Below are positions 1 through 9,368 of a stretch of 64,000 bases of DNA, piece by piece. The position numbers and the translations under genes are program-made. Source of the stretch: Leyella stercorea (GTDB taxonomy: Bacteria > Bacteroidota > Bacteroidia > Bacteroidales > Bacteroidaceae); assembly GCF_021531655.1 (NCBI RefSeq), contig NZ_JADYUF010000005.1, positions 1 to 64,000 of the forward strand. Direction: 5' to 3'. The notes beneath the pieces were generated by a model that had not been told where the DNA came from, ran no database searches, and saw only the letters and a program-made list of their open reading frames with translations. Positions within the stretch are counted from its first letter, which is position 1. Each line of letters begins with the position of its first letter.

Positions 1-210
1 AATCATAAAGGTACTAAAAATTATTGAGATTACCAACTTTTACAAAGACTTTCTTATCCCGAACTCAGGTTAATTAGATCAAATCAGTCAGTTGAAGCTA
101 AAGTCAACAATATCCTTTACCAATATCATGACAATGTACGACCTGATAATGAAACGTTATATCAAGATTTCAAGAATTTCAAAGATAGGCTTTATGGATA
201 TGAACAATAG
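1..210 (+). pseudogene. Unidentified gene remnant at the window edge
   Basis: Reading in frame from base 1 gives protein-like sequence interrupted by TGA at 25-27 and ending at TAG 208-210. The last stretch (…ILYQYHDNVRPDNETLYQD…) is hydrophilic, rich in Asn, Asp and Tyr, and looks like a genuine C-terminus. No start codon lies after the internal stop, so this is either the 3' end of a gene entering from the left with a nonsense mutation, or a dead remnant. The family is not recognised. It is AT-rich compared with mnmE, which fits mobile DNA (inference). Confidence 0.4.
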
Positions 211-336
211 ATTGCTGTAATAGTCAAATAGAAATGGTAGAAATTGCAAAAGAATGTGGCGCTTTACATTGTATAAGTTGGAATGTATATCTTCCAAAAT
301 AACATGTGAAAACGTAAATCACCACCTATGAGATAT

Positions 337-388
337 TTTTGTCCCTCGGCTATTTTCGACTATCTCGGGGGACAGCTGGGGGACAAAA
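337..388. repeat. Inverted and direct repeats, possible recombinase arm sites
   Basis: TTTTGTCCC at 337-345 is an exact inverted repeat of GGGACAAAA at 380-388. Inside it, GGGGGACA occurs twice in direct orientation (367-374 and 378-385), spaced 11 bp apart, about one helical turn. Phased short direct repeats beside a probable attachment site resemble arm-type sites of tyrosine recombinases; that role is inferred. The remaining bases of 211-513 show no credible gene. Confidence 0.4.
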
Positions 389-513
389 TGGGTGATAATC
401 TGCAAATATCGAAGTTAAAAATCAAAAATCTGCAAAAACAGACAAAAAATTAATTGCTTGAACAAAGCAAATTATGAGCAATATTTGCAGATAATATGCT
501 TTTCTTTGCAAAA

Positions 514-549
514 AATCACTTTCCCACGCAGAATCTACTTTCCGATGCA
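514..549. repeat. Imperfect direct repeat over the mnmE 3' end (att-like)
   Basis: The last bases of mnmE including its stop codon (532-549) recur imperfectly, one base away, just downstream of the gene at 514-530: AATCTACTTTCCGATGCA against AATCACTTTCCCACGCA on the plus strand. The terminal 18 bp of mnmE (trmE/thdF) are the known attachment site of SGI1-family islands in Enterobacteria. The arrangement here suggests an integration or excision scar, but no integrase is in the window. Confidence 0.4.
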
Positions 550-1947
550 GTATGAGCTAAATATGGAATTGAGCGTTTCTTGCGGGGTAATTTTTGCTTC
601 GCCGGTAATTTCGCCCAAGTGCTCAATAACCATTCGGAGGTCTTCGGCAAGCAAGTCGCCGCTAAGTCCAAGGTTCATTGAATCGATGACACGTTGTAGG
701 CTTTCGTCGGCATGGAGCAAAGCGGAATAATGCCTAACGGATGTTATGACGATGTCGCTCTCGGAGAGTTGAGGAATATTGGCTGCCTCAACTATTAGCT
801 GCTCAAGCTTGGATATATTTGTGCCATACTTTGCGCTAATGTCGACCGATGAGGAGTTTTGAATATTGAATGTTGAATGTTGAATTGTCGGCTTCGCCGA
901 TGAGGAATTGTTCCATGATGAATTGGTGAGATCCATCTTGTTGCGCACAATGATGAGTTTCTTGCCTGCAACACGCTTCTTTATATCCTCTATCTCTGAA
1001 GCTTCAGGTTGCCTGTCGACAAGCCAGAGTACAATCTTGGCTTCCTGCATCTTCTGGTAGGTGCGCTCTATGCCTATATTCTCAACAACATCATCTGTAT
1101 CGCGGATGCCAGCTGTATCGACGAAGCGGAACTGTATGCCATTGATGACAGTGGAATCCTCGATGAAATCTCTTGTCGTACCATGTACGTCGCTCACAAT
1201 AGCCTTCTCCTCATGCAACAAATGATTGAGGAGCGTGCTCTTACCCACATTGGTGTTGCCAACGATAGCCACGGGAATGCCATTCTTAAGAGCATTGCCC
1301 ACCTCAAAGGAACGGGCAAGCGCAAGGAGGCGCTTATGGATGTCATTGGCAAGGGTGTAGAGTTCGGAACGGTCGGCAAACTCCAACTCTTCATGGTCGG
1401 AGAAGTCGAGTTCCAATTCCAATAGCGATGTGAGCTTAAGCAGATGGGCACGAAGATCAGCCAACTCGTTGCTGAAGTGACCCTTGAGCTGACTCATAGC
1501 CATGTCGTGTGTTGCCTTGTTGGTAGAGCTGATAAGGTCGGCTACCGCCTCTGCCTGCGAGAGGTCCATCTTGCCATTTAGGAAAGCACGCTGGGTAAAC
1601 TCGCCTGGTCCGGCAGGTACGCATCCATTCTCTGTAAGCAGAAGCATAACCTGCTGAAGCACATAGGCAGAACCATGGCACGAAATCTCGACAGAGTCCT
1701 CACCTGTATAAGAATGAGGCGCGCGGAATATGGACACGAGTACCTCGTCGACAACATCGCCATCAGAGTTGACGATATTGCCGAATGCGAGGGTGTAAGC
1801 CTTGCGCTCGGACAAAGAAAGACTGGAGCCGATAGGACGGAATATCCTATCGGCTATACTTATGGCTTCGGAGCCTGAGATACGAATAATGCCAATAGCA
1901 CCACCAGGGGCGGTAGCGATGGCGCAAATGGTATTGTTGTTGAGCAT
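535..1947 (-). CDS. mnmE: tRNA uridine-5-carboxymethylaminomethyl GTPase MnmE
   Basis: MnmE acts with MnmG to install the (carboxymethyl)aminomethyl group at U34 of tRNAs reading split codon boxes. The 470-residue protein has the N-terminal folate-binding domain, a helical domain, and an inserted G domain: G1 GNTNVGKS at 230-237, G2 GTTRD at 256-260, G3 DTAG at 277-280, G4 NKMD at 336-339, G5 SAK at 371-373. It ends with the family C-terminus CIGK, whose Cys is required for modification. Residues about 342-366, between G4 and G5, are Ser/Asn-rich and are encoded by a TTGAATGT-type repeat otherwise seen between genes. It is the last gene of the long minus-strand run, 21 nt after the PFL gene. 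Confidence 0.97.
   Translation of the reverse strand: MLNNNTICAIATAPGGAIGIIRISGSEAISIADRIFRPIGSSLSLSERKAYTLAFGNIVNSDGDVVDEVLVSIFRAPHSYTGEDSVEISCHGSAYVLQQVMLLLTENGCVPAGPGEFTQRAFLNGKMDLSQAEAVADLISSTNKATHDMAMSQLKGHFSNELADLRAHLLKLTSLLELELDFSDHEELEFADRSELYTLANDIHKRLLALARSFEVGNALKNGIPVAIVGNTNVGKSTLLNHLLHEEKAIVSDVHGTTRDFIEDSTVINGIQFRFVDTAGIRDTDDVVENIGIERTYQKMQEAKIVLWLVDRQPEASEIEDIKKRVAGKKLIIVRNKMDLTNSSWNNSSSAKPTIQHSTFNIQNSSSVDISAKYGTNISKLEQLIVEAANIPQLSESDIVITSVRHYSALLHADESLQRVIDSMNLGLSGDLLAEDLRMVIEHLGEITGEAKITPQETLNSIFSSYCIGK
850..924 (-). repeat. TTGAATG-type repeat inserted in frame in mnmE
   Basis: Within the mnmE G domain, bases about 856-888 consist of tandem variants of TTGAATATTGAATGTTGAA. 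The same kind of sequence is intergenic at 45515-45540. The repeat and flanking Ser/Asn codons encode roughly 25 residues absent from the usual short G4-G5 loop. The reading frame stays open, so the insertion seems tolerated. Confidence 0.6.
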
Positions 1948-1968
1948 TTAGATATTTACTTAAATACG

Positions 1969-3333
1969 TTAGTTCTTAAAACTGTGAATTGGAGCCGGAA
2001 TGCGTCCACCACGGTCTACGAACGGCTGGCATGAGAAGGTGTTGACTGGCATGATGGGAGCATAACCCAAGAGTCCGCCAAAGTCGACCTTGTCGCCAAC
2101 CTTCTTGCCAATGGCAGGAATGACGCGCACGGCTGTGGTCTTCTGATTAATCATACCGATGGCTGCCTCATCGGCAATGATACCAGCAATAGTTGTAGAG
2201 GGTGTGTCGCCGGGGATGGCTATCATGTCGAGACCTACAGAGCAGACACATGTCATAGCCTCAAGCTTCTCGATGGTGAGGGCACCTGCCTCTACTGCAT
2301 CAATCATGCCCTGATCCTCGCTTACGGGGATAAACGCACCACTAAGACCTCCTACATAAGAAGAAGCCATGATGCCTCCCTTCTTCACCTGGTCGTTGAG
2401 CAAGGCAAGGGCTGCCGTTGTACCAGGAGCACCAGGATGCTCGAGACCTATCTCACGAAGAATGTCGGCAACTGAATCGCCTACTGCAGGAGTTGGAGCA
2501 AGTGAAAGGTCGATGATGCCGAACGGAATGCCAAGGCGACGTGATGCCTCCTTGGCTACAAGCTGACCTACACGTGTTATCTTGAAAGCTGTGCGCTTGA
2601 TGGTTTCGCATAGCACTTCGAAGCTCTCGCCACGCACCTGTTCCAAAGCATACTTGACTACACCAGGTCCGCTTACACCTACGCTTATGACAGCATCGGG
2701 TTCGCTAACACCAAGGAAGGCTCCTGCCATAAAGGGATTGTCGTCAGGAGCATTGCACAAGACAACAAGCTTGGCACAACCGATTGACATACGTTCTTTG
2801 GTAGCCTCGGCTGTCTGACGCACAATGTCGCCCATAAGACGCACGGCATCCATATTGATACCTGTCTTGGTAGAACCTATATTTACCGAGCTGCAAATGA
2901 GGTCGGTCTCGGCGAGAGCCTTAGGTATGGAACGTATCATAAGCTCGTCGCTATGAGTCATACCCTTGGAAACTATGGCAGAATAGCCTCCGAGGAAGTT
3001 GACACCTACAGCCTTGGCTGCACGGTCGAGTGTACGTGCAAGTTCTACATAGTCGTCGGATGTCTTGCAGGCATTGCCACCCACAAGAGCTATAGGAGTG
3101 ATGGCGATGCGCTTGTTTACGATAGGAACTCCAAGCTCCTTGGAAATCTGCTCGCCCGTACTGACAAGGTTCTTGGCGAGACGTGTTATCTTGTTGTAGA
3201 TGTTCTGGCAGAGCGTAGGAAGACTGTCGCTCACACAATCCATGAGACTGATGCCCATGGTGATGGTGCGCACGTCGAAGTTCTCCTGCTCTATCATCTT
3301 GTTGGTTTCGATAACCTCATTGATATTTATCAT
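1969..3333 (-). CDS. PFL family protein (UPF0210/DUF711)
   Basis: This 454-residue protein matches the UPF0210 family, whose members are distantly related to pyruvate formate-lyase/glycyl-radical folds but have no established reaction. The opening region ([15 protein letters not shown]) and the Gly-rich C-terminal half, including [21 protein letters not shown], are typical. The preceding gene encodes a small ACT-domain protein, and this two-gene pairing is conserved in many bacteria, suggesting the ACT protein senses a ligand for it. The gap is 21 nt. Length is normal and the frame intact; function is not assigned. Confidence 0.9.
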   Translation of the reverse strand: MININEVIETNKMIEQENFDVRTITMGISLMDCVSDSLPTLCQNIYNKITRLAKNLVSTGEQISKELGVPIVNKRIAITPIALVGGNACKTSDDYVELARTLDRAAKAVGVNFLGGYSAIVSKGMTHSDELMIRSIPKALAETDLICSSVNIGSTKTGINMDAVRLMGDIVRQTAEATKERMSIGCAKLVVLCNAPDDNPFMAGAFLGVSEPDAVISVGVSGPGVVKYALEQVRGESFEVLCETIKRTAFKITRVGQLVAKEASRRLGIPFGIIDLSLAPTPAVGDSVADILREIGLEHPGAPGTTAALALLNDQVKKGGIMASSYVGGLSGAFIPVSEDQGMIDAVEAGALTIEKLEAMTCVCSVGLDMIAIPGDTPSTTIAGIIADEAAIGMINQKTTAVRVIPAIGKKVGDKVDFGGLLGYAPIMPVNTFSCQPFVDRGGRIPAPIHSFKN

Positions 3334-3354
3334 GACGTGATTTTTTGTGTGTGA

Positions 3355-3627
3355 TTAGATTCTGTGCATTACATCAAATATCTCCTCGCGCTGGCATTTC
3401 ACCTGCACGCCTACACTCTCGCCAAGCTTGGTAAGTTCGTCGGCAGCCTGAACGAATGGTTTCTCCATTTTTGCCATATCAACAATCATCATCATGTTGA
3501 AATACTCCTGCACGATGGTCTGCGAGATGTCAAGAATGTTGACATTGTTGTCAGCAAGATAAGTACACACTTTAGCAATGATACCCTTGGTGTCCTTGCC
3601 TACTACTGTAATGATGGTTCTGTTCAT
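3355..3627 (-). CDS. ACT-domain protein (UPF0237)
   Basis: A 90-residue stand-alone ACT domain starting MNRTIITVVGKDTKGIIAKV, with the beta-alpha-beta pattern and the Gly-rich ligand turn near residues 10-15. ACT domains usually bind amino acids and regulate a partner enzyme. UPF0237 proteins sit next to UPF0210/PFL proteins, as here, so a regulatory partnership is inferred. The gene is 57 nt downstream of the GNAT gene with no clear promoter of its own. Confidence 0.9.
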   Translation of the reverse strand: MNRTIITVVGKDTKGIIAKVCTYLADNNVNILDISQTIVQEYFNMMMIVDMAKMEKPFVQAADELTKLGESVGVQVKCQREEIFDVMHRI

Positions 3628-3684
3628 AATTAATGTTAATTTGTTACTATTCTTGAAAATATTATTTTAGGGGTTGTGTTTGCT

Positions 3685-4167
3685 TTATAACTGAAGTTCC
3701 ATATCGATTACATCAAGAAGTCGTCCAAACTTCTCGCCGACATTGTGGAAAAACGATACTTGAGTGAATCCCAAACTCTTGTGAAACTCAAGGCTTCCTG
3801 TGTTTTCGGCTGTAATGCAAGCTATAAGAACCCTGTAACCCAAACTGCGACACTCATCAATGACGTGCTGCATCAGAGTGGTGCCAATACCAGAATGAAA
3901 TGCGTCGGGACTGAGATAGACGGTTGTCTCAAGTGTGCGTGCATAGGCGGCACGCTCCTTCCACTGATGTACATAGGCATAGCCTGCTACCCTACCCTGA
4001 TGCTCATAAACGAAGTAGGGAAAACAGGAGGCTATGTCGTGGATACGATTGCGCATCTCGTCGACTGAAACAGGTTCGGTATCGAACGTGATGGTCGTGT
4101 CGACTATATACCTATTATATATTGCCACAATATCAGCAGCATCCTGTATCCTGACTTTTCTAATCAT
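3685..4167 (-). CDS. GNAT family N-acetyltransferase (phosphinothricin acetyltransferase-like)
   Basis: 160 residues when started at MIRKVRIQDAADIVAIYNRY, the characteristic opening of the Pat/MnaT subgroup that acetylates amino-acid-like amines such as phosphinothricin or methionine sulfoximine. The acetyl-CoA loop is the segment around HSGIGTTLMQHVIDE, followed by NTGSLEFHKSLGF. The frame is open further upstream to 4248, but that extension overlaps fbp and adds no conserved sequence, so the ATG at 4167, 34 nt after the fbp stop, is preferred. The leader contains a copy of the palindromic AACTTTCGCAAGTT element. The substrate cannot be told from sequence. Confidence 0.85.
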   Translation of the reverse strand: MIRKVRIQDAADIVAIYNRYIVDTTITFDTEPVSVDEMRNRIHDIASCFPYFVYEHQGRVAGYAYVHQWKERAAYARTLETTVYLSPDAFHSGIGTTLMQHVIDECRSLGYRVLIACITAENTGSLEFHKSLGFTQVSFFHNVGEKFGRLLDVIDMELQL

Positions 4168-4201
4168 TTCGGTATTAACTTGCGAAAGTTCAATTTCTAA
4201 C

Positions 4202-6199
4202 TTATTTATTGGACATAGCCTCTTTGACGTATCCATGGCGGTAGGCATAGAGCAACTGCTGCAAGTCGTTGATCTGCTTGGACAGTTCGCGACCTATGTC
4301 GGTATCGGCTACACGCATACGATGAGCTGACATCTCCACAATCTGGGTGGTTGACTTAATGTCGGTACATTTCTGTATGGCATCGAGGGTTGAGGTGAAA
4401 GGCTCATGCTGTACGAGTACAAATCCACGGCTGTGGTAGACAAGCGTGTATCCTGCAATACCAGTCTCCTTATGGTAAGCCTGTGAAAAACCTCCATCTA
4501 TGACCATAAGCTTGCCATTGGCCTTGATAGGGTTCTCGCCATTGCATACATGCACGGGGACGTGACCATTGATGATATGGCGGTTCTCGCCTGTCACTCC
4601 GAATGCATCCATAATGTTGTCGACAATCTGCTCGTTGTCGCGCAACTTGAAGTAGTTGCCTTTCTCTTCATTGTGCGTTGCCTTGTCGGCTATGAAGTAG
4701 CGCTCGAAGGTGGCCATCTTCGACTTGTCGAAGAGCGGGCTGTCAGGACCACACCACAGATATAGGAAATAGTCGGTGGCATAGTTGCGTTCTTCAATAC
4801 TTGAGTCGGACTGGAATGCTGTACGTATCATCATACCGATATTGTATAGCAAATCCTTGCCCGAACACTTCATGTCCTTTGCAATTTCGACTTCCTTCAA
4901 TGTGCCGTCGGCATTAAGAGGAATAGAGGCATGGAAAAGCAGATTGTTGTTGTATATAGCATACATACAACCGTGCTGAAGAAGCATACGGATATGCTTG
5001 TGCAGCTTCTCTGACACCTGGAACGAATGGTTGAGCTTGTCCATAAGCTGCTTCTCCTCAGGTGTAAGGCGGTCGGGATGACGAGGGTCGATGGTTGGGA
5101 AGGAGTTGCTCTTAAGCTCATACTCCTTGCCATCAAGAAGTATAGTGCCCTTCTGATAGTCAATATTATTGAACAGCAGACGGTCGGACATATTCCAAGC
5201 CGGATTGCGCTTGATGATGGCTGCCTCCTCCTTAAACTGTATGATGGTAATAGCCTTGTGCATAAGGGCTGCCAGACGGGTGGTCTTCTGGTCGATACGT
5301 GCCGAATCGGCTGAGGCTATCTTGGGAACGAACTCCTCGCAAGGGTCGTCGCCATAGGTCTCCATAGCGAATGTGGCAAGGGGCACAAGGTTTATGCCAT
5401 AACCCTCTTCGAGTGTGGCAAGATTGGCATAACGCAACGACAGACGAATGACATTGCATTGACAAGCACGATTGCCTGCCAAGGCTCCCATCCACAATAT
5501 GTCGTGATTGCCCCATTGGATGTCCCATGAATGATATGACGCAAGAGTGTCTAATATGATGTGTGCACCAGGACCACGATCGTAAATGTCGCCAAGTATA
5601 TGAAGCTGGTCGATAGAAAGGCGCTGGATTACGTTGGATATAGCCACTATGAAGTCGTCGGCACGACCTGTAGATATAATGGTGTCGATGATGACGTTGA
5701 CGTAGTCGGCCTTGTTGGCATCGTCGGTACGCTCATGCAGGAGTTCCTGAATAATATAAGAGAAGTCATGAGGCAACGACTTGCGAACCTTGGAATGGGT
5801 GTACTTGCTCGCAACGAGACGACACACAGAAACAAGTTGGTGAAGCGTGATGCGATACCAATCGATGATATTGGGTTCTACCGCCTTGATTAACTCAAGC
5901 TTCTGATCGGGATAGTAGATGAGCGTGCAAAGTTCCTTCATGTCTGACTCGCGCATAGTGTTGCCGAAGAGTTCGTCAACCTTACGCTGGATGTTACCCG
6001 AAGCATTCTTCAAGATATGCTGGAATGCCTCGTACTCGCCATGAATGTCTGCAAGAAAGTGTTCTGTACCCTTGGGGAGGTGCAGAATAGCCTGAAGGTT
6101 GATTATCTCCATGCTTGCCTCAGAGATATTGGGAAACGACTGAGACAACAGATGAAGATACTTCATGTCCTGCTGTTTAGGGGGATGTATGTGTGCCAT
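4202..6199 (-). CDS. fbp: Fructose-1,6-bisphosphatase, class III
   Basis: Hydrolyses fructose 1,6-bisphosphate to fructose 6-phosphate in gluconeogenesis. At 665 residues it fits class III enzymes of Firmicutes and Bacteroidetes, which carry a metallophosphoesterase core: DIHG at 51-54, GDIYDRG at 203-209, GNHD at 230-233 and NGHVPV from 544 supply the metal ligands. An alternative ATG lies at residue 12. It is 22 nt downstream of a glycosyltransferase-like gene and 34 nt upstream of the GNAT gene; no promoter of its own was seen, so it is probably transcribed with its neighbours. Confidence 0.95.
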   Translation of the reverse strand: MAHIHPPKQQDMKYLHLLSQSFPNISEASMEIINLQAILHLPKGTEHFLADIHGEYEAFQHILKNASGNIQRKVDELFGNTMRESDMKELCTLIYYPDQKLELIKAVEPNIIDWYRITLHQLVSVCRLVASKYTHSKVRKSLPHDFSYIIQELLHERTDDANKADYVNVIIDTIISTGRADDFIVAISNVIQRLSIDQLHILGDIYDRGPGAHIILDTLASYHSWDIQWGNHDILWMGALAGNRACQCNVIRLSLRYANLATLEEGYGINLVPLATFAMETYGDDPCEEFVPKIASADSARIDQKTTRLAALMHKAITIIQFKEEAAIIKRNPAWNMSDRLLFNNIDYQKGTILLDGKEYELKSNSFPTIDPRHPDRLTPEEKQLMDKLNHSFQVSEKLHKHIRMLLQHGCMYAIYNNNLLFHASIPLNADGTLKEVEIAKDMKCSGKDLLYNIGMMIRTAFQSDSSIEERNYATDYFLYLWCGPDSPLFDKSKMATFERYFIADKATHNEEKGNYFKLRDNEQIVDNIMDAFGVTGENRHIINGHVPVHVCNGENPIKANGKLMVIDGGFSQAYHKETGIAGYTLVYHSRGFVLVQHEPFTSTLDAIQKCTDIKSTTQIVEMSAHRMRVADTDIGRELSKQINDLQQLLYAYRHGYVKEAMSNK

Positions 6200-6221
6200 T
6201 TTAGTATAACCTGCTTTTATA

Positions 6222-7037
6222 TTAGTTAATGATTTGTTTTTTCATTTCACTCACCACTTTTCCATCAATGCTGTCGATAGGCATAAAGCCTTCTGTAAGA
6301 CTACTGTTGGATTCGAGCAACGCCATTGTGTAAGAGGCAAATTTGGACAGATGCATTTCATCAAGTGTATTACGCATGGATTTCTCGTCGTAATCGCTTT
6401 CTGTCAGCACTTGTGATGTCTCATCAAGTAATGACTGAGGAATGTTGAGCATCTTGAATCTCTGACGTATGTACATCAGACGTGTACATACGTCATGTAT
6501 AGACTTGTCCTGGATATTGTATTTTGATAACTGACGACTTATACGATTGCGAACGGATGTGTCGTTTGACTGTATCGTATCGACATAAAGAGAACGGAAC
6601 GACGCTACCATATCGTCAACCGAGATTGTAGAAGTAAATGCCGCATTCGTGATGACATGTATGGCGGAAGACTTGACTATGCCTGTCAAAAAATTCTGTT
6701 CTGTCTGTCCGCAAGCATGTACTACTGCACCTAAACGGACAATACGACGTATGGCATATAAAACATTAGGGGTATAGACCTGTCGACCATTACGATTTAC
6801 TATACCAAGCATACCATTTATTGAGGTAAAGACAACGGGAATATCCTTGCTTCGATATTGCTCCACCAGCCGTACATTATGTATATTCCAAATGCCAAAA
6901 ATGTGGACGATGTCGGGTGACATGTCCACAATATCTATCTGATCACAAACTGTAAGTCCGTGAACCAACATCTGCCACATCTCCATATTGATGCAAGAAG
7001 GGCTTGGCTTGGATGGTATGACGTATTTTATTCTCAT
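6222..7037 (-). CDS. Glycosyltransferase-like protein (N-terminal GT4-type fold), divergent
   Basis: A 271-residue protein. The segment MRIKYVIPSKPSPSCINMEM, then DIVHIFGIWNIHNVRLVEQY followed by a strand-helix repeat, resembles the acceptor-binding half of GT4-type glycosyltransferases (phrases like DIVHIHGIWN are typical). The nucleotide-sugar-binding half is not recognisable; the C-terminal 130 residues are helical and unlike GT4. It starts one base after the stop of the upstream GT2 gene, so the two are translationally linked. It may be an inactive or highly specialised partner of that GT2 enzyme in glycan synthesis. An upstream in-frame codon (7076) overlaps the GT2 gene and is less likely. 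Confidence 0.5.
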   Translation of the reverse strand: MRIKYVIPSKPSPSCINMEMWQMLVHGLTVCDQIDIVDMSPDIVHIFGIWNIHNVRLVEQYRSKDIPVVFTSINGMLGIVNRNGRQVYTPNVLYAIRRIVRLGAVVHACGQTEQNFLTGIVKSSAIHVITNAAFTSTISVDDMVASFRSLYVDTIQSNDTSVRNRISRQLSKYNIQDKSIHDVCTRLMYIRQRFKMLNIPQSLLDETSQVLTESDYDEKSMRNTLDEMHLSKFASYTMALLESNSSLTEGFMPIDSIDGKVVSEMKKQIIN

Positions 7038-7038
7038 A

Positions 7039-8193
7039 TTATAATTTATGAGTAGTGAAATCGTATTGGTCGGCACGTGAATAACGAATGTTGGTAGACA
7101 ACTGACGCCACACTATTGAAAGCTCGTAGAAGACTGTACGCCATGCAGGAATATCCTCACCATACTTTATGTACACCTTGCGAGCTATGAGCGAACGCAA
7201 CACGATTGTCAGGACGATATACAAAGATGCTGTAGCAAGCAATATCCATCGTTGGGTCATTGCTGCCACAATTATGGATGCTATCAGAACAGCATAATTG
7301 GCATACATCATAGTCATATCGAAGTTGAACAGAATGCGTGGGGCTGCCGAACGGCTCAGAAACTTGCGTATATGAGCATAACATACATCACGATAGTGCC
7401 ATTGCTTGGATGTAGGACTGTCTTCGCGTATCCATACATTCTCATCAGTAACAACACGTGTCTGCCCACGTTGGGCATACTTGTTGATGATGAAGTCGTA
7501 CTCGCCATTCACAAGCTGAAGATTGCCACGATAGCCTTCCTGCGATATGAATTCAGAGCGACGGAACGCTATGTTTGTACCATTGACGCGATATGCCGTA
7601 GAACGTAAAGCACGACGCAACATATAGCACGACGTACGCAGACGGGCAAATCGATAATAGCCTCGTGAGGCTGAATCGTAGTTGCTGTAGCCTATAACAA
7701 GATTGGCATCGCTGTCCATACGTGAAGCAAGTGTCTTGAGCCACAGGTCGGACTGAGGACGACAATCGGCATTGACCATTACTATCCATTCGTTGTGTGC
7801 TGCCTTTACGCCTAATGCTACAGCAAGCTTCGACTTGCTCATAAAGAGCGAGCGGTGTGGAATGTATGTAGCATACAAATGGCCTTTCGACGCATATTGT
7901 TCAACAACAGTTTCTGTTGGCAAATCGCCTTTCTCACCTACTACGATGACTTCATAGCCTGGAGCATAGTCTTGTGTCAGTATGAGTGGCAGATTAGCGT
8001 CCAGAGCCTGTGCGTTGTTATTGGCAAGCACAAGCACCGTAAGCTGTGGCATGTCGCTATCGTCGACAGAGTGAGAAGCGTCCGAGTCGTCAGCCTTATC
8101 CGTCTTGCGAAAGAACGGATTGGCTACGACCGACACCACCATAAATATGGTGATAATAATGCATGAAATAATTGATAATGTATCAATAATCAT
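7039..8193 (-). CDS. Membrane-anchored family 2 glycosyltransferase
   Basis: A 384-residue GT2-type protein. Residues about 4-27 form an N-terminal membrane segment, the catalytic domain follows (QLTVLVLANNNAQALDANLP at the nucleotide-binding edge, VMVNADCRPQSD as the DxD-type metal site), and two hydrophobic segments near residues 300-345 anchor the C-terminus. The architecture is that of processive or lipid-linked transferases acting at the inner face of the plasma membrane. It lies 3 nt after lysA and 1 nt before the GT4-like gene. The acceptor is unknown; envelope glycan or exopolysaccharide is the reasonable guess. Confidence 0.8.
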   Translation of the reverse strand: MIIDTLSIISCIIITIFMVVSVVANPFFRKTDKADDSDASHSVDDSDMPQLTVLVLANNNAQALDANLPLILTQDYAPGYEVIVVGEKGDLPTETVVEQYASKGHLYATYIPHRSLFMSKSKLAVALGVKAAHNEWIVMVNADCRPQSDLWLKTLASRMDSDANLVIGYSNYDSASRGYYRFARLRTSCYMLRRALRSTAYRVNGTNIAFRRSEFISQEGYRGNLQLVNGEYDFIINKYAQRGQTRVVTDENVWIREDSPTSKQWHYRDVCYAHIRKFLSRSAAPRILFNFDMTMMYANYAVLIASIIVAAMTQRWILLATASLYIVLTIVLRSLIARKVYIKYGEDIPAWRTVFYELSIVWRQLSTNIRYSRADQYDFTTHKL

Positions 8194-8196
8194 ATC

Positions 8197-9348
8197 TTAT
8201 CTGAATTCTTCAGAAATGTATCCTACTGGCAAAGGACGGCAATTGTAACCACTTGCCATTATCTCGCCATAGGCTCCCGCAGAACGTATTGCAAGCAAAT
8301 CGCCACGATGACACGTGTTGAGGTCGATAGCTTTGGCAAACACGTCGCTCGACTCGCATATAGGACCTACTACATCGTATGTCTGCTTTGGCTCATCGCT
8401 GCTGATGTTCTGAATCTTGTGCAGAGCCTGATACAGAGCCGGACGTATCAAGTCGGTCATTCCTGCATCAACAATAGCAAACTGCTTGTACGAGCCCTGC
8501 TTGACATAGAGCAAGCGTGTGATAAGCGTACCGCATTGTGCCACTACCGAACGTCCAAGCTCGAAGTGCAAGTGCTGGTCTTCACGCAGATGCAAATGCG
8601 AAGCATAGGTATTGAAGTAGTCCTTGAAATCGGGTATAGGCTCACGGTCGGGATTGTCGTAGCTTATGCCTAATCCACCACCCACATTTATGTTCTTAAG
8701 AAACACATTACGCTTGGCCAACAGACTCTGCAGTTCGTTGATACGATTGCACAAGGCCTTGAAGTCGCCCATGTCAAGTATCTGAGAGCCAATATGAAAA
8801 TGGAGTCCGATAACATCGACATTGTCCATTGACATAGCCTCATCAATCACCTTGTCCATGTCTTGCATAGCAATACCAAACTTGTTCTCGGCAAGTCCGG
8901 TAGTGATGTTGGCATGGGTGTGCGCACCAATATTAGGATTGATACGGAACGCTACACGAGCCGTCTTGCCAAGTTTCTGTGCAAGACTGTTTATTACCTC
9001 AAGTTCGGCTATCGACTCCACATTGAAGCAGGCGATGTCGTTCTGGAGTCCGAGTTCTATCTCCCAATCACTCTTGCCTACACCTGCATACACAATACTG
9101 TCGGCAGGAAATCCTGCCTCAAGTGCCGCCTTTATTTCGCCGCCACTCACACAATCTGCTCCCAGACCATATTGTTTTATTATTTGCAGAATCTTCTGAT
9201 TGGCATTAGCCTTAACTGCATAGTGGACATGATAGTTGGCATGTTTGCCACTTTCTTCCTTTATGGTCTGAAGTGTCTGACGCAGAAGTTGTGTGTCGTA
9301 ATAGTAGAACGGCGTACGTATATCCTGAAATTTATCTACGGGGAACAT
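8197..9348 (-). CDS. lysA: Diaminopimelate decarboxylase
   Basis: Converts meso-diaminopimelate to L-lysine, the last step of the pathway, using PLP. The 383-residue fold-III decarboxylase shows the PLP lysine in YAVKANAN (K46), HFHIGSQI at 183-190, the phosphate-binding GGGLG at 223-227 and the second active-site motif CESSD at 331-335. It follows lysC by 20 nt, so the first and last enzymes of lysine synthesis are co-transcribed here, while the middle steps are encoded elsewhere. Confidence 0.97.
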   Translation of the reverse strand: MFPVDKFQDIRTPFYYYDTQLLRQTLQTIKEESGKHANYHVHYAVKANANQKILQIIKQYGLGADCVSGGEIKAALEAGFPADSIVYAGVGKSDWEIELGLQNDIACFNVESIAELEVINSLAQKLGKTARVAFRINPNIGAHTHANITTGLAENKFGIAMQDMDKVIDEAMSMDNVDVIGLHFHIGSQILDMGDFKALCNRINELQSLLAKRNVFLKNINVGGGLGISYDNPDREPIPDFKDYFNTYASHLHLREDQHLHFELGRSVVAQCGTLITRLLYVKQGSYKQFAIVDAGMTDLIRPALYQALHKIQNISSDEPKQTYDVVGPICESSDVFAKAIDLNTCHRGDLLAIRSAGAYGEIMASGYNCRPLPVGYISEEFR

Positions 9349-9368
9349 TTCTTACTGATTTATATCTT

